NCBI RefSeq assembly: GCF_039545795.1
Contig: NZ_CP154260.1
Location: forward strand, 4,283,001 to 4,347,000
From: Chitinophaga niabensis
GTDB lineage: Bacteria > Bacteroidota > Bacteroidia > Chitinophagales > Chitinophagaceae
Length of the DNA: 64,000 nucleotides
Direction: 5' to 3'
A model generated the notes under the pieces. It was not told where the DNA came from and ran no database searches. It saw only the letters and a program-made list of their open reading frames with translations. Positions 43,814-52,850 of this stretch are shown here, piece by piece (within the stretch, counting starts at the first letter, position 1; each line of letters opens with the position of its first letter). A program made the position numbers and the translations under genes.

Positions 43814-44464
43814 CTAAAAACTGAATATCTTTTCCAACTCTATCAGGTGCAATCCGGGTGTGAGTACTTTCGGCGCTTTGGCTAATTTCTCAGCGAGTGT
43901 AAATGTGGGTAATGGGCGGAACTTCCTGATCAATCCAAAACAATTCAGCAGCTCTAATATACCAGCGGTTATTCGTTCACCCAGGCGGTCCGTATCCTTT
44001 CGCTGCAATAATCCCGGCCTGAAAATAATGAATTGTTCAAATGCCAGGCTGGTGATCCTGTCTTCCAGGTTACCCTTTACTTTGGAATAAAATACATTGC
44101 TTTTGGCGGAAGCACCATAGGCGGATAGCAGCACTACTTTGGAAACGCCGTTCCGTTTGGCGATCTCAGCAAATTTTGCAGGGATATCATAATCTATATG
44201 CCACTGTTTTTCTCTGGAGCCAGCTGTTTTCATCGTAGTTCCCAGGCAGGAAAACCACACATCCCCTTTGATGAGGTTCGATTCATTTTCCAATTTATCA
44301 AAGTCAATCGTGATCTCTACCAGTTTTGGATGAACGATTCCGGCGGAACGGCGCACAAATATTACAACCGCTGTATAGTCAGGGTCCTGCAACAATACCT
44401 GAACAAGATCTTTGCCCGTGGCGCCTGTTGCTCCTATGATCAATGCTTTCATATCTCTGATCAC
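43814..44464 (-). CDS. NAD(P)-binding atypical SDR (HTATIP2/TMEM-like)
   Basis: A 216-residue Rossmann protein. The dinucleotide loop GATGATGKDLVQVL is at residues 10-23, then VIFVRRSAG, WFSCLGTTMKTAGS and VVLLSAYGASAKSNVFYSKVKGNLE. The Y-x3-K pair (YSKVK) resembles that of extended SDRs of the Oxidoreductase HTATIP2 type. The likely role is NADPH-dependent reduction of a small electrophile or quinone; the substrate is unknown. Its ATG overlaps the stop of the DJ-1 gene by 4 bases, which makes it the last gene of the minus-strand enzyme cluster. Confidence 0.85.
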   Translation of the reverse strand: MIRDMKALIIGATGATGKDLVQVLLQDPDYTAVVIFVRRSAGIVHPKLVEITIDFDKLENESNLIKGDVWFSCLGTTMKTAGSREKQWHIDYDIPAKFAEIAKRNGVSKVVLLSAYGASAKSNVFYSKVKGNLEDRITSLAFEQFIIFRPGLLQRKDTDRLGERITAGILELLNCFGLIRKFRPLPTFTLAEKLAKAPKVLTPGLHLIELEKIFSF

Positions 44465-45276
44465 TTTTTAATCAGCCAACTTTCCACTGCTCTTGAAAAA
44501 TCAGCCACATCAATAGGATGCCTGCTGGTAACCAGGTTCCCCTCTGTTACCACTGGTTGATCCGATACAATTCCTCCCGCATTCTTCAGATCAACCTGTA
44601 TGTTCCAATAACCTGTCAACTTTCTGCCTTTCAAAATATCAGCGGAAGCTAATACAACAGGTGCGTGACAGATAGCCGCGATCAGTTTTCCGGACTTGTT
44701 GAAGTCCTGTATGAATTTTATCACGTCCTTATCGTATCGCAGGTTATCCGGATTCCATGCACCACCAGGAATGAACACAGCATCGTAATCCCCTACTTTG
44801 ACCTGATCTGCAGTACGGTCAAATTTCACCCAGCCCACAGGCTGCAGGTATTGTATGGCCATGATATGTGTTTTTGCCATTTCAGGATACATAAGGCCAT
44901 ATCTCTCGGGGGCTGGACTGTATTTTGGCGCCACGATGTCTACTTTAGCACCCAGTTGTTTGAAATACCATACGGGGCCTAATAATTCAATTTCCTCAAA
45001 ACCATCGGCGGCAAGCACGGCTATTCTTTTATCCTTTAATACTGTTGCATCCTTTACCGGGGTAAAAAAGAATGCCCGTAATGCCTCGTTTCCGGGAGCA
45101 TTCAGCAATTGCGATACAGGCATGTTAACAACAACTGAAGGAGAGGCCAGCTGATTCAATACAGACAGTTCATGGTCACTGATCTGTGCGGCTCTTACTC
45201 TATCCTGAGCCGTTGCATTAAATGCAGTAATTATTCCTATTGTGCCTGTCATGATGATTAGTTTAATAGATCTCAT
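44461..45276 (-). CDS. Exported DJ-1/PfpI family protein
   Basis: A 271-residue protein with a signal peptide (1-22, ATAQ) and a DJ-1/PfpI fold: KRIAVLAADGFEEIELLGP, GDYDAVFIPGGAWNPDNLRYD and the nucleophile elbow LIAAICHAPVVLASADIL with Cys-His (about residues 202-203), then SRHPIDVADF. Members act as glyoxalase/deglycase-like enzymes, chaperones or amidases; export suggests a periplasmic role. It overlaps the next gene by ATGA and starts 4 bases after the ABM-like gene ends, so the three genes are surely co-transcribed. Confidence 0.87.
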   Translation of the reverse strand: MRSIKLIIMTGTIGIITAFNATAQDRVRAAQISDHELSVLNQLASPSVVVNMPVSQLLNAPGNEALRAFFFTPVKDATVLKDKRIAVLAADGFEEIELLGPVWYFKQLGAKVDIVAPKYSPAPERYGLMYPEMAKTHIMAIQYLQPVGWVKFDRTADQVKVGDYDAVFIPGGAWNPDNLRYDKDVIKFIQDFNKSGKLIAAICHAPVVLASADILKGRKLTGYWNIQVDLKNAGGIVSDQPVVTEGNLVTSRHPIDVADFSRAVESWLIKK

Positions 45277-45280
45277 TTTA

Positions 45281-45958
45281 TTATGGTTTTTTAGGTGAAA
45301 ACGGTATAAGCCTGTGAAGGCCGGTTTGAAAAGGTTGTTTTTTGATACTGGTATTCAGATAATCAATCACAGGTTGTATGGGAGGAAAATTCAGGTGATA
45401 CTGAAAGGCATCTTCGCTCCTGAATTTTTCATAAGTAACAAACCGGGTACTGTCCTCTTCAAGTTGTGAAAGTTGGTAATTAATAACACCCGGTTCACTT
45501 CGGAACTGTGGCATGGCAGTGTGATACACTGCTTTAAAATTGCCTTCGGTGCCCTCCCTGCTATCCACAAATAACATGATGGTGACCGGCTTATCATCTT
45601 TTTTGGGCGCCTTTCGCCATTCATTTTTTGAAATCGGCTCCAGGTCTTTTATGTAGATCTTTTCTGCAGGTTGTATCAGCCGTATCTGGTTTAATTTCCA
45701 CCCATTTTCCAGTGCGCCTTTGCTGCTCCATCTTTCTATAAGCCATAGTATGGAGGGGTTCTCCTGCTCATAATATGCTTCTGCCATAATGTTACTTTCA
45801 AGACCAATAGCATACCTCACATACTTACCAAGCACTTTGCAGACCTTTTTCTCATAACCCTTTTTTACTTCGTACCGGGTTAATACGGCTACTTCCTGTG
45901 CCGCTACATATGTGCTGCTTAACAAAAGGCACATTATTACAAATACAAAAGCCTTCAT
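45281..45958 (-). CDS. Exported protein with two ABM-like (dimeric alpha/beta barrel) domains
   Basis: A 225-residue protein with a signal peptide (1-20, VAAQ). Two halves each look like an antibiotic-biosynthesis-monooxygenase (ABM) ferredoxin-like domain: residues 22-110 (VAVLTRYEVKKGYEKKVCKV and SILWLIERWSSKGALE) and 125-215 (VTIMLFVDSREGTEGNFKAV and RFVTYEKFRSEDAFQYHLN). A fused pair would form the barrel within one chain. Members oxygenate quinoids or bind small molecules without cofactor. It opens a second minus-strand unit with its own palindrome and promoter-like sequence 20-65 bases upstream. Confidence 0.8.
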   Translation of the reverse strand: MKAFVFVIMCLLLSSTYVAAQEVAVLTRYEVKKGYEKKVCKVLGKYVRYAIGLESNIMAEAYYEQENPSILWLIERWSSKGALENGWKLNQIRLIQPAEKIYIKDLEPISKNEWRKAPKKDDKPVTIMLFVDSREGTEGNFKAVYHTAMPQFRSEPGVINYQLSQLEEDSTRFVTYEKFRSEDAFQYHLNFPPIQPVIDYLNTSIKKQPFQTGLHRLIPFSPKKP

Positions 45959-46006
45959 TACTTTTTATTTTTAATGCAAAGTTGAAAGGAAAAAGAAAGG
46001 CCTGCC

Positions 46007-46022
46007 TGACGCAAATGCGTCA
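46007..46022. promoter_or_regulatory. 16-bp palindrome before the ABM-like gene
   Basis: TGACGCAAATGCGTCA has 7-bp perfect arms around AA. It lies in the 71-bp gap between the hydrolase stop and the ABM gene start. On the minus strand a CAACTTTG (one off TAnnTTTG) lies downstream, 21 bases before the ABM start, so the palindrome may be an operator. It could also be a stem of a weak terminator. Confidence 0.45.
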
Positions 46023-46029
46023 AAAAATT

Positions 46030-46776
46030 TCAGGAGGCTATTTGCTGTCCTATTTCCCGCAACAGGTCCGAAACTGCCTGCGGCTGAGACAGGAATGGAG
46101 AGTGGCTTGTATTGACCGAGTAAACTGATGTGATGCCAGCTGTTGCTATCATACGATCCTGCAGGTGCTGTGAGATCACTATATCCTGGAGTGTTTTGAT
46201 ATACACTTTTTCCACCGTACCAAAGTTTTCATGGGTCAACGTCACCTTGTTGGAAAAAGGAATAGCCGGCTCTGCACGATAGTTGGCAAGTACCATGTCT
46301 TTAGCAAGCTCTGAACCGTCGTTGATAAAGAGATAAGTGAGACTGTCCGGTTTCACATCAAGCGTCAGTTGATCGTGTGAAGGAACTAATGCAGGGCCTA
46401 ATTGGGAGTGCGGATCTGAGTAAGCAAGATCGGTAAGTGCTTCTCCGGATGCAGGAAGAAAAGCCCCGATGTAAACCAGCTTACTGATCTTATGAGGAAT
46501 TTCTTCGGCCACCTGGGTTATCACCATCCCGCCCAAGCTATGTCCTACCAGGATGATCTTCCCTCCTTGTTCCGAAATTGCTGCTACAACCTTATCAGTG
46601 TAGACATCCAACCCCAGGTTTTGCGCAGGCGTTTTGTCTGCGCCATGGCCCGGTAATTCTACCACAATCACTTTGTTGCCTTCTTTCTGCAGATTGGTGC
46701 AAACCGTATCCCAAACATAGGGAGCCTGCCATGCGCCGTGTACCAGCACATACGTTTGTGAAGTTGTTTTTTCCAT
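46030..46776 (-). CDS. Alpha/beta hydrolase, esterase of the hydroxynitrile lyase/methylesterase type
   Basis: A 248-residue cytosolic hydrolase. YVLVHGAWQAPYVWDTV holds the oxyanion-hole strand, VGHSLGGMV is the nucleophile elbow (Ser near 82), and the catalytic His is in NTSHSPFLSQP near 230; an acidic partner is probably in the segment after QDRM. This layout matches the EstC/salicylate methylesterase-like group. It starts 16 bases after the CMD gene and is part of the minus-strand enzyme cluster facing the kinase/regulator pair. Confidence 0.87.
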   Translation of the reverse strand: MEKTTSQTYVLVHGAWQAPYVWDTVCTNLQKEGNKVIVVELPGHGADKTPAQNLGLDVYTDKVVAAISEQGGKIILVGHSLGGMVITQVAEEIPHKISKLVYIGAFLPASGEALTDLAYSDPHSQLGPALVPSHDQLTLDVKPDSLTYLFINDGSELAKDMVLANYRAEPAIPFSNKVTLTHENFGTVEKVYIKTLQDIVISQHLQDRMIATAGITSVYSVNTSHSPFLSQPQAVSDLLREIGQQIAS

Positions 46777-46791
46777 CTTTTAAAGTTTTGG

Positions 46792-47358
46792 TTATTGAAC
46801 ATCTGGTGCAGGCATATCAAATCCATTTAAGATCATGGCGATGAGGCTGTAGCCACTTACCAGGAAGAAGAGTTCTGCCACTCCTGCCAGCCCCAGCAAC
46901 TTTACTGCCTGTTTATAAGTTGAAGCGGGAACAACATGACCTTTCACCAATACATCAGCAATATTATGAGCAATGGTTTCCTGCTCATTTAAACCATAAG
47001 GATGACCACCTGCTGCCAGCGATGCTATAATATCATCCGGAAGGCCCAAAGCTGCTGCTGTGATCTCATGCGCATACAGTTCAAAGCGGGCGCCAAAAGC
47101 AGCACCTACAGTAAGTATAACCACTTCACGCACCCGCTTGTTAAGTGTTGCGTGCATATCAATAGCCCGCAAAAAGCTCAGCGCTGGTATGCCGAACTGC
47201 GGATAATGCAGCATCGGCGGGAAAGGACCTAACAATGCCCCCTGCGCATCAAGCATGGTTACCTGGCTTTGGCTCCTGCCAACAAGACTGGCTATCTCAT
47301 CATGTACATGGCGGATCTCAGGGCTAAGGGTATCCGGTGGTAATGGTTTTATACGCAT
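46792..47358 (-). CDS. Carboxymuconolactone decarboxylase family protein
   Basis: A 188-residue all-helical protein of the CMD/AhpD superfamily: VREVVILTVGAAFGARFELYA, HEITAAALGLPDDIIASLAAG and NEQETIAHNIADVLV. The AhpD redox pair CxxC is absent, so peroxidase function is unlikely; a decarboxylase or lactone-opening role similar to PcaC is possible. It begins 2 bases after the cupin gene ends, clearly an operon arrangement. Together with the cupin and the hydrolase it suggests breakdown or detoxification of an aromatic or lactone compound (inference). Confidence 0.87.
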   Translation of the reverse strand: MRIKPLPPDTLSPEIRHVHDEIASLVGRSQSQVTMLDAQGALLGPFPPMLHYPQFGIPALSFLRAIDMHATLNKRVREVVILTVGAAFGARFELYAHEITAAALGLPDDIIASLAAGGHPYGLNEQETIAHNIADVLVKGHVVPASTYKQAVKLLGLAGVAELFFLVSGYSLIAMILNGFDMPAPDVQ

Positions 47359-47360
47359 GG

Positions 47361-47930
47361 CTAGATGATTTCATTGGTAAACTGACCATCGATCAGCATA
47401 AAGATCATGCGGCAGATCTTGCCGGAGCGGTTCGCCCAGGCATGATTTGTACCGTTCTGAATAACAATATCACCCGCCTGAATAGTTGTCTCTGCCCGGT
47501 CAAGGACCAATGTTATCTCACCTTCAAGTACTATCCCATAATCCACCGTTTTTGTCCGGTGCATTAAAGGATGAGGAGCGGCTTCATCTGATGTGGAGGC
47601 CTTTGCATCTCCCATAGACCTGAATTTAGCTACTGCGTCTGCTGAAGTAAGTTTCCTTATTTCTTCTCCTTCCGGCGGAAATTCGATCACCCGGATGCGG
47701 GTACCACTTTTAGGAGGCGGTAAAACCAAACCTGGTTCATCCGGCTCGTTCGGCTGAGCCCGAATTAATGCAGGTGTTTCTAACGTATGCCATACTTCAA
47801 AGAAAGTAGGACCACCAACGCCGCCAACAAGTTGTGTATGCACAGGAGGGGCATCTGAAATAATGATGGCCTTTCCATCTGCATCATGCCCTGTTACAAT
47901 GCGTCTGAATGTTTTCTGTTGCTGATCCAT
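47361..47930 (-). CDS. Cupin domain protein
   Basis: About 189 residues from the ATG at 47930, which follows the 2TM gene stop at once; a longer frame to 47960 would overlap that gene and begins less plausibly. The cupin barrel is in the C-terminal half: HRTKTVDYGIVLEGEITLVL (cupin motif 1 region) and GDIVIQNGTNHAWANRS (motif 2). The metal ligands are partly replaced (one His in each motif visible), so metal binding is uncertain. The N-terminal half has VRG-like substrate residues. Second gene of the cluster. Confidence 0.85.
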   Translation of the reverse strand: MDQQQKTFRRIVTGHDADGKAIIISDAPPVHTQLVGGVGGPTFFEVWHTLETPALIRAQPNEPDEPGLVLPPPKSGTRIRVIEFPPEGEEIRKLTSADAVAKFRSMGDAKASTSDEAAPHPLMHRTKTVDYGIVLEGEITLVLDRAETTIQAGDIVIQNGTNHAWANRSGKICRMIFMLIDGQFTNEII

Positions 47931-47931
47931 T

Positions 47932-48156
47932 TTAATTGTTCTTGGGTTTTTTGAAAACAAATACGCCGAGGTAGTGGAAGAATACGCCTATTGCCCATGC
48001 TGGTGTAGACCATAATGGCCAGGGGTAGGTCCGGTCCGTCAGATACCATACAAGCCAGATAGCCGGGGCGACAAGCAGGAATACAATTAAGTGGATCCTG
48101 AAGCCCTTTTTAGGATCGATAGGCGTGGTGGTGCCCCATTGAGTTGATTGTGTCAT
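47932..48156 (-). CDS. Small 2TM-domain membrane protein
   Basis: A 74-residue protein with two membrane helices (about 21-39, RIHLIVFLLVAPAIWLVWYL, and 50-67, TPAWAIGVFFHYLGVFVF) and short charged ends, a layout known as the 2TM domain in Bacteroidota. The role is unknown; other members are fused to or sit beside sensor kinases. It is the first gene of the minus-strand cluster, 235 bases from the divergent kinase gene. Confidence 0.8.
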   Translation of the reverse strand: MTQSTQWGTTTPIDPKKGFRIHLIVFLLVAPAIWLVWYLTDRTYPWPLWSTPAWAIGVFFHYLGVFVFKKPKNN

Positions 48157-48178
48157 ACAATTGGTTTTGGTGTTGTAT

Positions 48179-48194
48179 GACTACTTATGTGCCA
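48179..48194 (-). promoter_or_regulatory. Possible sigma-54 promoter of the 2TM-cupin cluster
   Basis: On the minus strand a perfect -24 box TGGCAC (48194-48189) is followed at the right distance by a poor -12 box (TAGTC instead of TTGCW). The predicted start is near 48168, about 12 bases before the first gene. The case rests mostly on the upstream dyads and the divergent sigma-54 activator. Confidence 0.35.
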
Positions 48195-48258
48195 TAAAAG
48201 TCCAGATCATTAATGCACTGAAAAACAATTTTTTAGATCCCCATATCAAAGGTTGGTT

Positions 48259-48276
48259 ACTCCGAAACATTGGAGT
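48259..48276. promoter_or_regulatory. Enhancer-like dyad D1
   Basis: ACTCCGAAACATTGGAGT: 5-bp arms ACTCC/GGAGT around an 8-bp centre containing GAAACAT. It is followed by TT, as is D2. Located in the divergent gap, roughly 90-110 bases upstream of the predicted cluster start. Confidence 0.6.
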
Positions 48277-48287
48277 TTAATAGCAAA

Positions 48288-48306
48288 ACTCCGGAAACAT
48301 CGGAGT
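48288..48306. promoter_or_regulatory. Enhancer-like dyad D2
   Basis: ACTCCGGAAACATCGGAGT: 6-bp arms ACTCCG/CGGAGT around GAAACAT, 29 bases from D1. Two copies of the same dyad with a shared GAAACAT centre look like paired sites for a dimeric regulator. Confidence 0.6.
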
Positions 48307-48390
48307 TTACCTACTGCGAATAAAATTCTCTATATTGTATAAAATGCTCTTCGAAGGTTTTGTGATGTTATAGCCTTAAAAAACAAAACT

Positions 48391-50853
48391 ATGCTCAGGC
48401 TGACGCTTATGTACATACTTTTCGGTGTACTGATGTCTTTTAACGGACAATCCCAAAGCTCCGCTAAAAAAGGACCTTCAGGCTATTCCTATTATCACCC
48501 GTCTAAAGACAAAGAATCATGGCAACGGCTGAATTTGTTGCTCAGCTCTACTTATCTCCTTGTTGCAAAGGAAGGCCAGGGCAGCCCGGACAGTTGTTTG
48601 CATGCAGCCAGCCGCTCCCTGGGTTTGAGCACGCTCCCTGTACTGGCAGAAGGGATCGGTGATCAGGAATTATTTGAACAATCGCAATGGGTTGACCGGC
48701 ATGAACCAGGTGTTGGTATTCGTTTGCTTTCAAAGGCAACAGGTAGGAAACACCTGCAGTTGCTAATACTGCTGGGCTCCTACTATGCATTTCAACCTGG
48801 TCATAATAAAGATAGCGTTGGATATTTTCTGCACAAGGCGATAGCAGAAAGCAGATCTTTGAAGGAGGAAAGACTTGGCAGGATAGCACTTTGCCTGCTC
48901 GGAAAAATATATGTGGAGAAAAACGACAGCAAGGGTGATTCTATTTATAATGTCCTGATCAATCAATGCCGAAAAGCCGGTGATAAAGAAACAGAAGCAA
49001 GGGCATATGCTTACCGGGGTATATATACCTCTCCCACACGGGCTACCCTGCTAACAAAAGCTGCTGACCAGCAGAAAGCAGCGGATCTGTATCATCAACT
49101 TGGCAATACAGAAGCCGAGATAAATATATTAACCGATCTGGGTTATATGCTCGTTGTAACCGGGCAATTGAAAACTGCAAATGAAGTGTTCTTAAAAGCG
49201 CTTACACTTGCTGAAGCGATAAACTATCCTTATATCCACTATAATACGGAGGCGCTTGCCATGGTTAATGTGTATCAAAGCAAATTTGGGGAACCATTAC
49301 GATATGCACTTCAAACAATCAGAGTTGCAGAAAGCTGCCGTGATAGTATCGGCTGGGGCTATTTTTATAGCCGCATGTCGCATCTTTACGAAATGGAGGG
49401 GAGATGGAAAGAGAGCGCTGATATGGCACAACTGGCAGTTAAAAGATTTATCGCAGACCGTAACCCCACAGTATACAATGCGTTACATCCGATAGTAATC
49501 TATCTCAGTGAACAAGGGCGTGCAAAAGAAGCCTACAACCTCGCGCTGGATGCGGTAAAAAAAGTAGGCATACCTCAGAATATTTCCGAAAAAATATTTT
49601 ATTGCCATACACTTTCCAGCTGCCATCTATTCATGGGCAACCTCGATCTGGCAGAGATGTACGCCCGGGAAATGGACTCACTGGAAACTATAGCTGAAGG
49701 CATCAGGGGGCCGCTTCGGAGAACTTTGATCAACGATCAGTTCGCGTACATTCATTTTAAGCGGGGGCAGTACCGGAAATCAAGAGAATTACTGAAAAAA
49801 CGTTTTGCAACTATCTTCATTGCAGGCAGGGACCTATCATCTGATCTGGTTGCATACCGTTGGCTGATCAGTATTGATTCTGCACTGGGCGACAAAGCTG
49901 CTGCAGTATCCCACTACGAAAAATACACACAACTGCTCGACTCCAATTTCAGGATAACCAAAATAAGACAGGCAGAGGAGCTACAGGTGATGTACGAAAC
50001 ACAGGAAAAGGAAAACCAGATCACACTATTAAATGAACAGGCAACCCTCCAAAAAGCCAATTTCAAACAGGCCAAACTGGTAAAAGACCTAACGCTTGCA
50101 GGCATTGCTGCTGTAATAATCATCGCGGGCTTATTGTACTGGCAGAACCGCTTGAAGCAAAAAAACGCCATAGTGATCACGCACAAAAATGAACAATTGC
50201 AGCAGTTGCTGACCGATAGAGAATGGCTATTGAAAGAAATACACCATCGTGTAAAAAATAACCTCCAGATAGTAATGAGTCTGCTCAATTCGCAGGCAGT
50301 GTATATAAATAATGATGCCGCTTTTACTGCCATCCAGGATAGTAAACGCAGGGTGTATGCGATGTCCCTCATCCATCAAAAGCTTTACCAGTCTGAAAAT
50401 ATTGCCACCATTGCCATGTCTGAATATATCAACGAATTGGTGAACCATGTTCAGGACAGTCTTGATACCAGGAACCGGATAGTTTTTACACAAAACATCG
50501 AATCCCTGGACCTTGATGTATCGCAGGCAATCCCCCTGGGACTGATCATCAATGAGAGCGTTGTTAATGCCATTAAGTATGCATTCCCGCATGACAGGAA
50601 AGGCATGGTGAGTATCAGCCTGCGGCATGAAGGGACTGATCAGTTATTGCTGAATATATCGGACAATGGCATTGGTTTACCAGCGGACCTTGATATTATG
50701 GAGCATAACTCACTGGGACTTGACCTGGTAAGAGGGCTTGCAAAACAATTAAAAGGCCGCTTCAATATTACAAGCGATAATGGCCTGCATGTAACGATCC
50801 GATTTGCAGTTATCAACAAACAAATTTCGGAGGAAGCTTCAGACAATCTTTAA
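48391..50853 (+). CDS. Sensor histidine kinase, TPR sensor plus HWE/HisKA_2 kinase
   Basis: An 820-residue membrane kinase. Signal peptide 1-22, then TPR-like helices (about 30-540; AYAYRGIYTS, EAINYPYIHYNTEALAMVN, KAAAVSHYEKYTQLLDSNF), a coiled segment, one membrane helix (about 570-588, LAGIAAVIIIAGLLYW) and the kinase. The phospho-acceptor region LLKEIHHRVKNNLQIVMSLL (about 612-631) is of the HisKA_2/HWE type, followed by a HATPase with NESVVNAIKYAF and ISDNGIGLP. The periplasmic TPR part presumably senses a ligand or protein. It is followed after 12 bases by the response regulator, its likely partner, and is divergent from the enzyme cluster. Confidence 0.93.
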   Translation: MLRLTLMYILFGVLMSFNGQSQSSAKKGPSGYSYYHPSKDKESWQRLNLLLSSTYLLVAKEGQGSPDSCLHAASRSLGLSTLPVLAEGIGDQELFEQSQWVDRHEPGVGIRLLSKATGRKHLQLLILLGSYYAFQPGHNKDSVGYFLHKAIAESRSLKEERLGRIALCLLGKIYVEKNDSKGDSIYNVLINQCRKAGDKETEARAYAYRGIYTSPTRATLLTKAADQQKAADLYHQLGNTEAEINILTDLGYMLVVTGQLKTANEVFLKALTLAEAINYPYIHYNTEALAMVNVYQSKFGEPLRYALQTIRVAESCRDSIGWGYFYSRMSHLYEMEGRWKESADMAQLAVKRFIADRNPTVYNALHPIVIYLSEQGRAKEAYNLALDAVKKVGIPQNISEKIFYCHTLSSCHLFMGNLDLAEMYAREMDSLETIAEGIRGPLRRTLINDQFAYIHFKRGQYRKSRELLKKRFATIFIAGRDLSSDLVAYRWLISIDSALGDKAAAVSHYEKYTQLLDSNFRITKIRQAEELQVMYETQEKENQITLLNEQATLQKANFKQAKLVKDLTLAGIAAVIIIAGLLYWQNRLKQKNAIVITHKNEQLQQLLTDREWLLKEIHHRVKNNLQIVMSLLNSQAVYINNDAAFTAIQDSKRRVYAMSLIHQKLYQSENIATIAMSEYINELVNHVQDSLDTRNRIVFTQNIESLDLDVSQAIPLGLIINESVVNAIKYAFPHDRKGMVSISLRHEGTDQLLLNISDNGIGLPADLDIMEHNSLGLDLVRGLAKQLKGRFNITSDNGLHVTIRFAVINKQISEEASDNL

Positions 50854-50865
50854 GCAATAGATCTT

Positions 50866-52800
50866 ATGCGTAAAAAAGTGCTTATTGTAGAAGATGAATT
50901 TATAGTAGCCAATGATCTGCGGTTAATACTAATACGCGCAGGCTACGGTGTAACAGGTATTGCCGCTTCAGTTGAGGAGGCCAATGAACTTCTGCAAAAG
51001 TATAAACCAGATCTTGTAATCCTGGATATCCGGTTAGAAGGAAAACTATCAGGTATTGACTTTGCCCGGAAGCTAAGAGCTGAAAATATTGCTTTTATTT
51101 ACCTGTCAGCTTATGCAAACCAACAAATACTGGAAGAAGCAAGAACAACCGAGCCATATGGTTTTCTTGTTAAACCATTCAGGGAACAGGACCTGCTGGT
51201 TACGCTGGATATTGCATGGTATCGTCATACCAATAGTCTTGAATCAAAACTGCGGCAGGAAGAACATTTACAAAAACAGTTAATCGCAATAAGCAATGAA
51301 AGCTCAGATGCTCCGGAAAAATTACTGAAGGTGGCCCGGGCCATACAGCCTTTTATACCATTTGATCTCATTACATCGGGGATCAGGCCAATGGATGCTG
51401 AGCAGTTTGGCGATACGGGATATTTACGTATCGGGTTTGATGAATACCAGTTTATTGGTGGAAATGAATTAATGACGATTACAGGCATGAATAAAACCCA
51501 GCTTTCTGCAATCATTGGAGACAGTCACACGGGTATCTATAACGATGCAGTAGTCTCTTCGCTGCAAAGATTAATGCTGGATCATTTCCAATTGAAGACC
51601 TATCTCGTATTTCCGGTGACTTTAGGCTACGGACTGTCTGTTCACTATTTTTTATATAGCCGGCAGCCTGGTATTTATACCAAAGAACACATGGCCTTAT
51701 TGGGTCGTTTGAAAATGAACCTGGAGGAGTTGGCTGAAAAAACAATTTATTATAAAGCTCCATCAGCTGTGGTTAAGAAACGGCCTGTTTCTGCCAATAA
51801 GATGCAGGACGAAGCGATAGGATTCAAAAGCATTATTGGAACTCATCATCTCTTGTTGTCTGCATTAGATCTTGCAGCACAGGTGGCACCATATAGCACT
51901 TCTGTTTTAATACTGGGTGAGAGTGGTACCGGAAAGGAAAAAGTGGCCCAGTCCATTCACTTATCTTCACCAAGAAGGAACGGGCCTTTCATAAAGGTAA
52001 ACTGTGCAGCAATTCCTCCAACATTGGTGGAATCCGAACTCTTCGGCCATGAAAAAGGTGCATTTACCGGCGCTATTGAAAAAAGGAAAGGAAGGTTTGA
52101 ACAGGCTGATGGTGGAACTATTTTTCTGGATGAGATCGGAGAACTGCCACTTGGCATGCAGGTGAAGTTGTTGCGCGTTTTACAGGAAAGAGAGATTGAA
52201 TATGTAGGAGGCAGATCACCTGTAAAAGTTGACATCCGTGTTGTAGCTGCTACAAACCGGAACCTCGAAAAGGAAGTAGCAAACGGAAATTTCCGGCTTG
52301 ATCTGTATTACCGACTAAACGTTTTCCCCATCACCCTGCCCCCGTTGCGGGAACGAAAAACGGATCTTGAGGCACTGGCAGTATTTTTCGCAAACAGGTT
52401 TTGCCGATCGTTCAATAAGCCATTCAATGGCATTGCTCCATCAATGATAGAAGAATTGTACACCTACAACTGGCCGGGGAATATTCGTGAACTCGAAAAT
52501 ATCCTGGAACAGGCCGTTGTTCTCAACGATGGCAAATCAAAATTGCAATTAGTGCGAAGGCTTTCGTTAGCAGCTTCTAACCAGTCTGCAAACCCTGGTA
52601 TTCATACCCTTGAAGGGATAAAGCACATACAGCGGGAAACAGAAAGAGACTATATCATTTCCATTCTCAAAAAAACAAAAGGCCGGATACGGGGAGCTAA
52701 TGGCGCTGCGGAATTATTGCATATTAAACCTACTACCCTCGAATCAAAGATGGCCAGGTTGAATATAAGAAGGCAGGATTTCATCAATGTGGAGGGATAA
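50866..52800 (+). CDS. Sigma-54-dependent response regulator (REC-GAF-AAA+-Fis)
   Basis: A 644-residue NtrC-like activator. Receiver at 1-120 ([18 protein letters not shown]; phospho-Asp in VILDIRLEG near 56), a GAF-like region (about 140-290), the AAA+ domain (about 320-560) with Walker [14 protein letters not shown] (near 352), the sigma-54 contact loop GAFTGA (near 400), Walker [15 protein letters not shown] and the arginine-finger region, then a Fis-type HTH_8 (about 595-640; [20 protein letters not shown]). It should activate RpoN promoters, with the paired dyads D1/D2 the obvious nearby sites. The extra GAF domain may add a second input. A strong terminator ends the operon. Confidence 0.94.
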   Translation: MRKKVLIVEDEFIVANDLRLILIRAGYGVTGIAASVEEANELLQKYKPDLVILDIRLEGKLSGIDFARKLRAENIAFIYLSAYANQQILEEARTTEPYGFLVKPFREQDLLVTLDIAWYRHTNSLESKLRQEEHLQKQLIAISNESSDAPEKLLKVARAIQPFIPFDLITSGIRPMDAEQFGDTGYLRIGFDEYQFIGGNELMTITGMNKTQLSAIIGDSHTGIYNDAVVSSLQRLMLDHFQLKTYLVFPVTLGYGLSVHYFLYSRQPGIYTKEHMALLGRLKMNLEELAEKTIYYKAPSAVVKKRPVSANKMQDEAIGFKSIIGTHHLLLSALDLAAQVAPYSTSVLILGESGTGKEKVAQSIHLSSPRRNGPFIKVNCAAIPPTLVESELFGHEKGAFTGAIEKRKGRFEQADGGTIFLDEIGELPLGMQVKLLRVLQEREIEYVGGRSPVKVDIRVVAATNRNLEKEVANGNFRLDLYYRLNVFPITLPPLRERKTDLEALAVFFANRFCRSFNKPFNGIAPSMIEELYTYNWPGNIRELENILEQAVVLNDGKSKLQLVRRLSLAASNQSANPGIHTLEGIKHIQRETERDYIISILKKTKGRIRGANGAAELLHIKPTTLESKMARLNIRRQDFINVEG

Positions 52801-52832
52801 AAAAGGCGGCCCGCTGTTGCAGGCCGCCTTTT
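52801..52832. terminator. Terminator between the regulator and the TonB receptor gene
   Basis: An 11-bp perfect stem (52801-52811 with 52822-52832), 10-nt loop, flanked by A and T runs, directly after the TAA; it serves both convergent genes. Confidence 0.9.
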
Positions 52833-52850
52833 CATTAAACAGTATATCTC

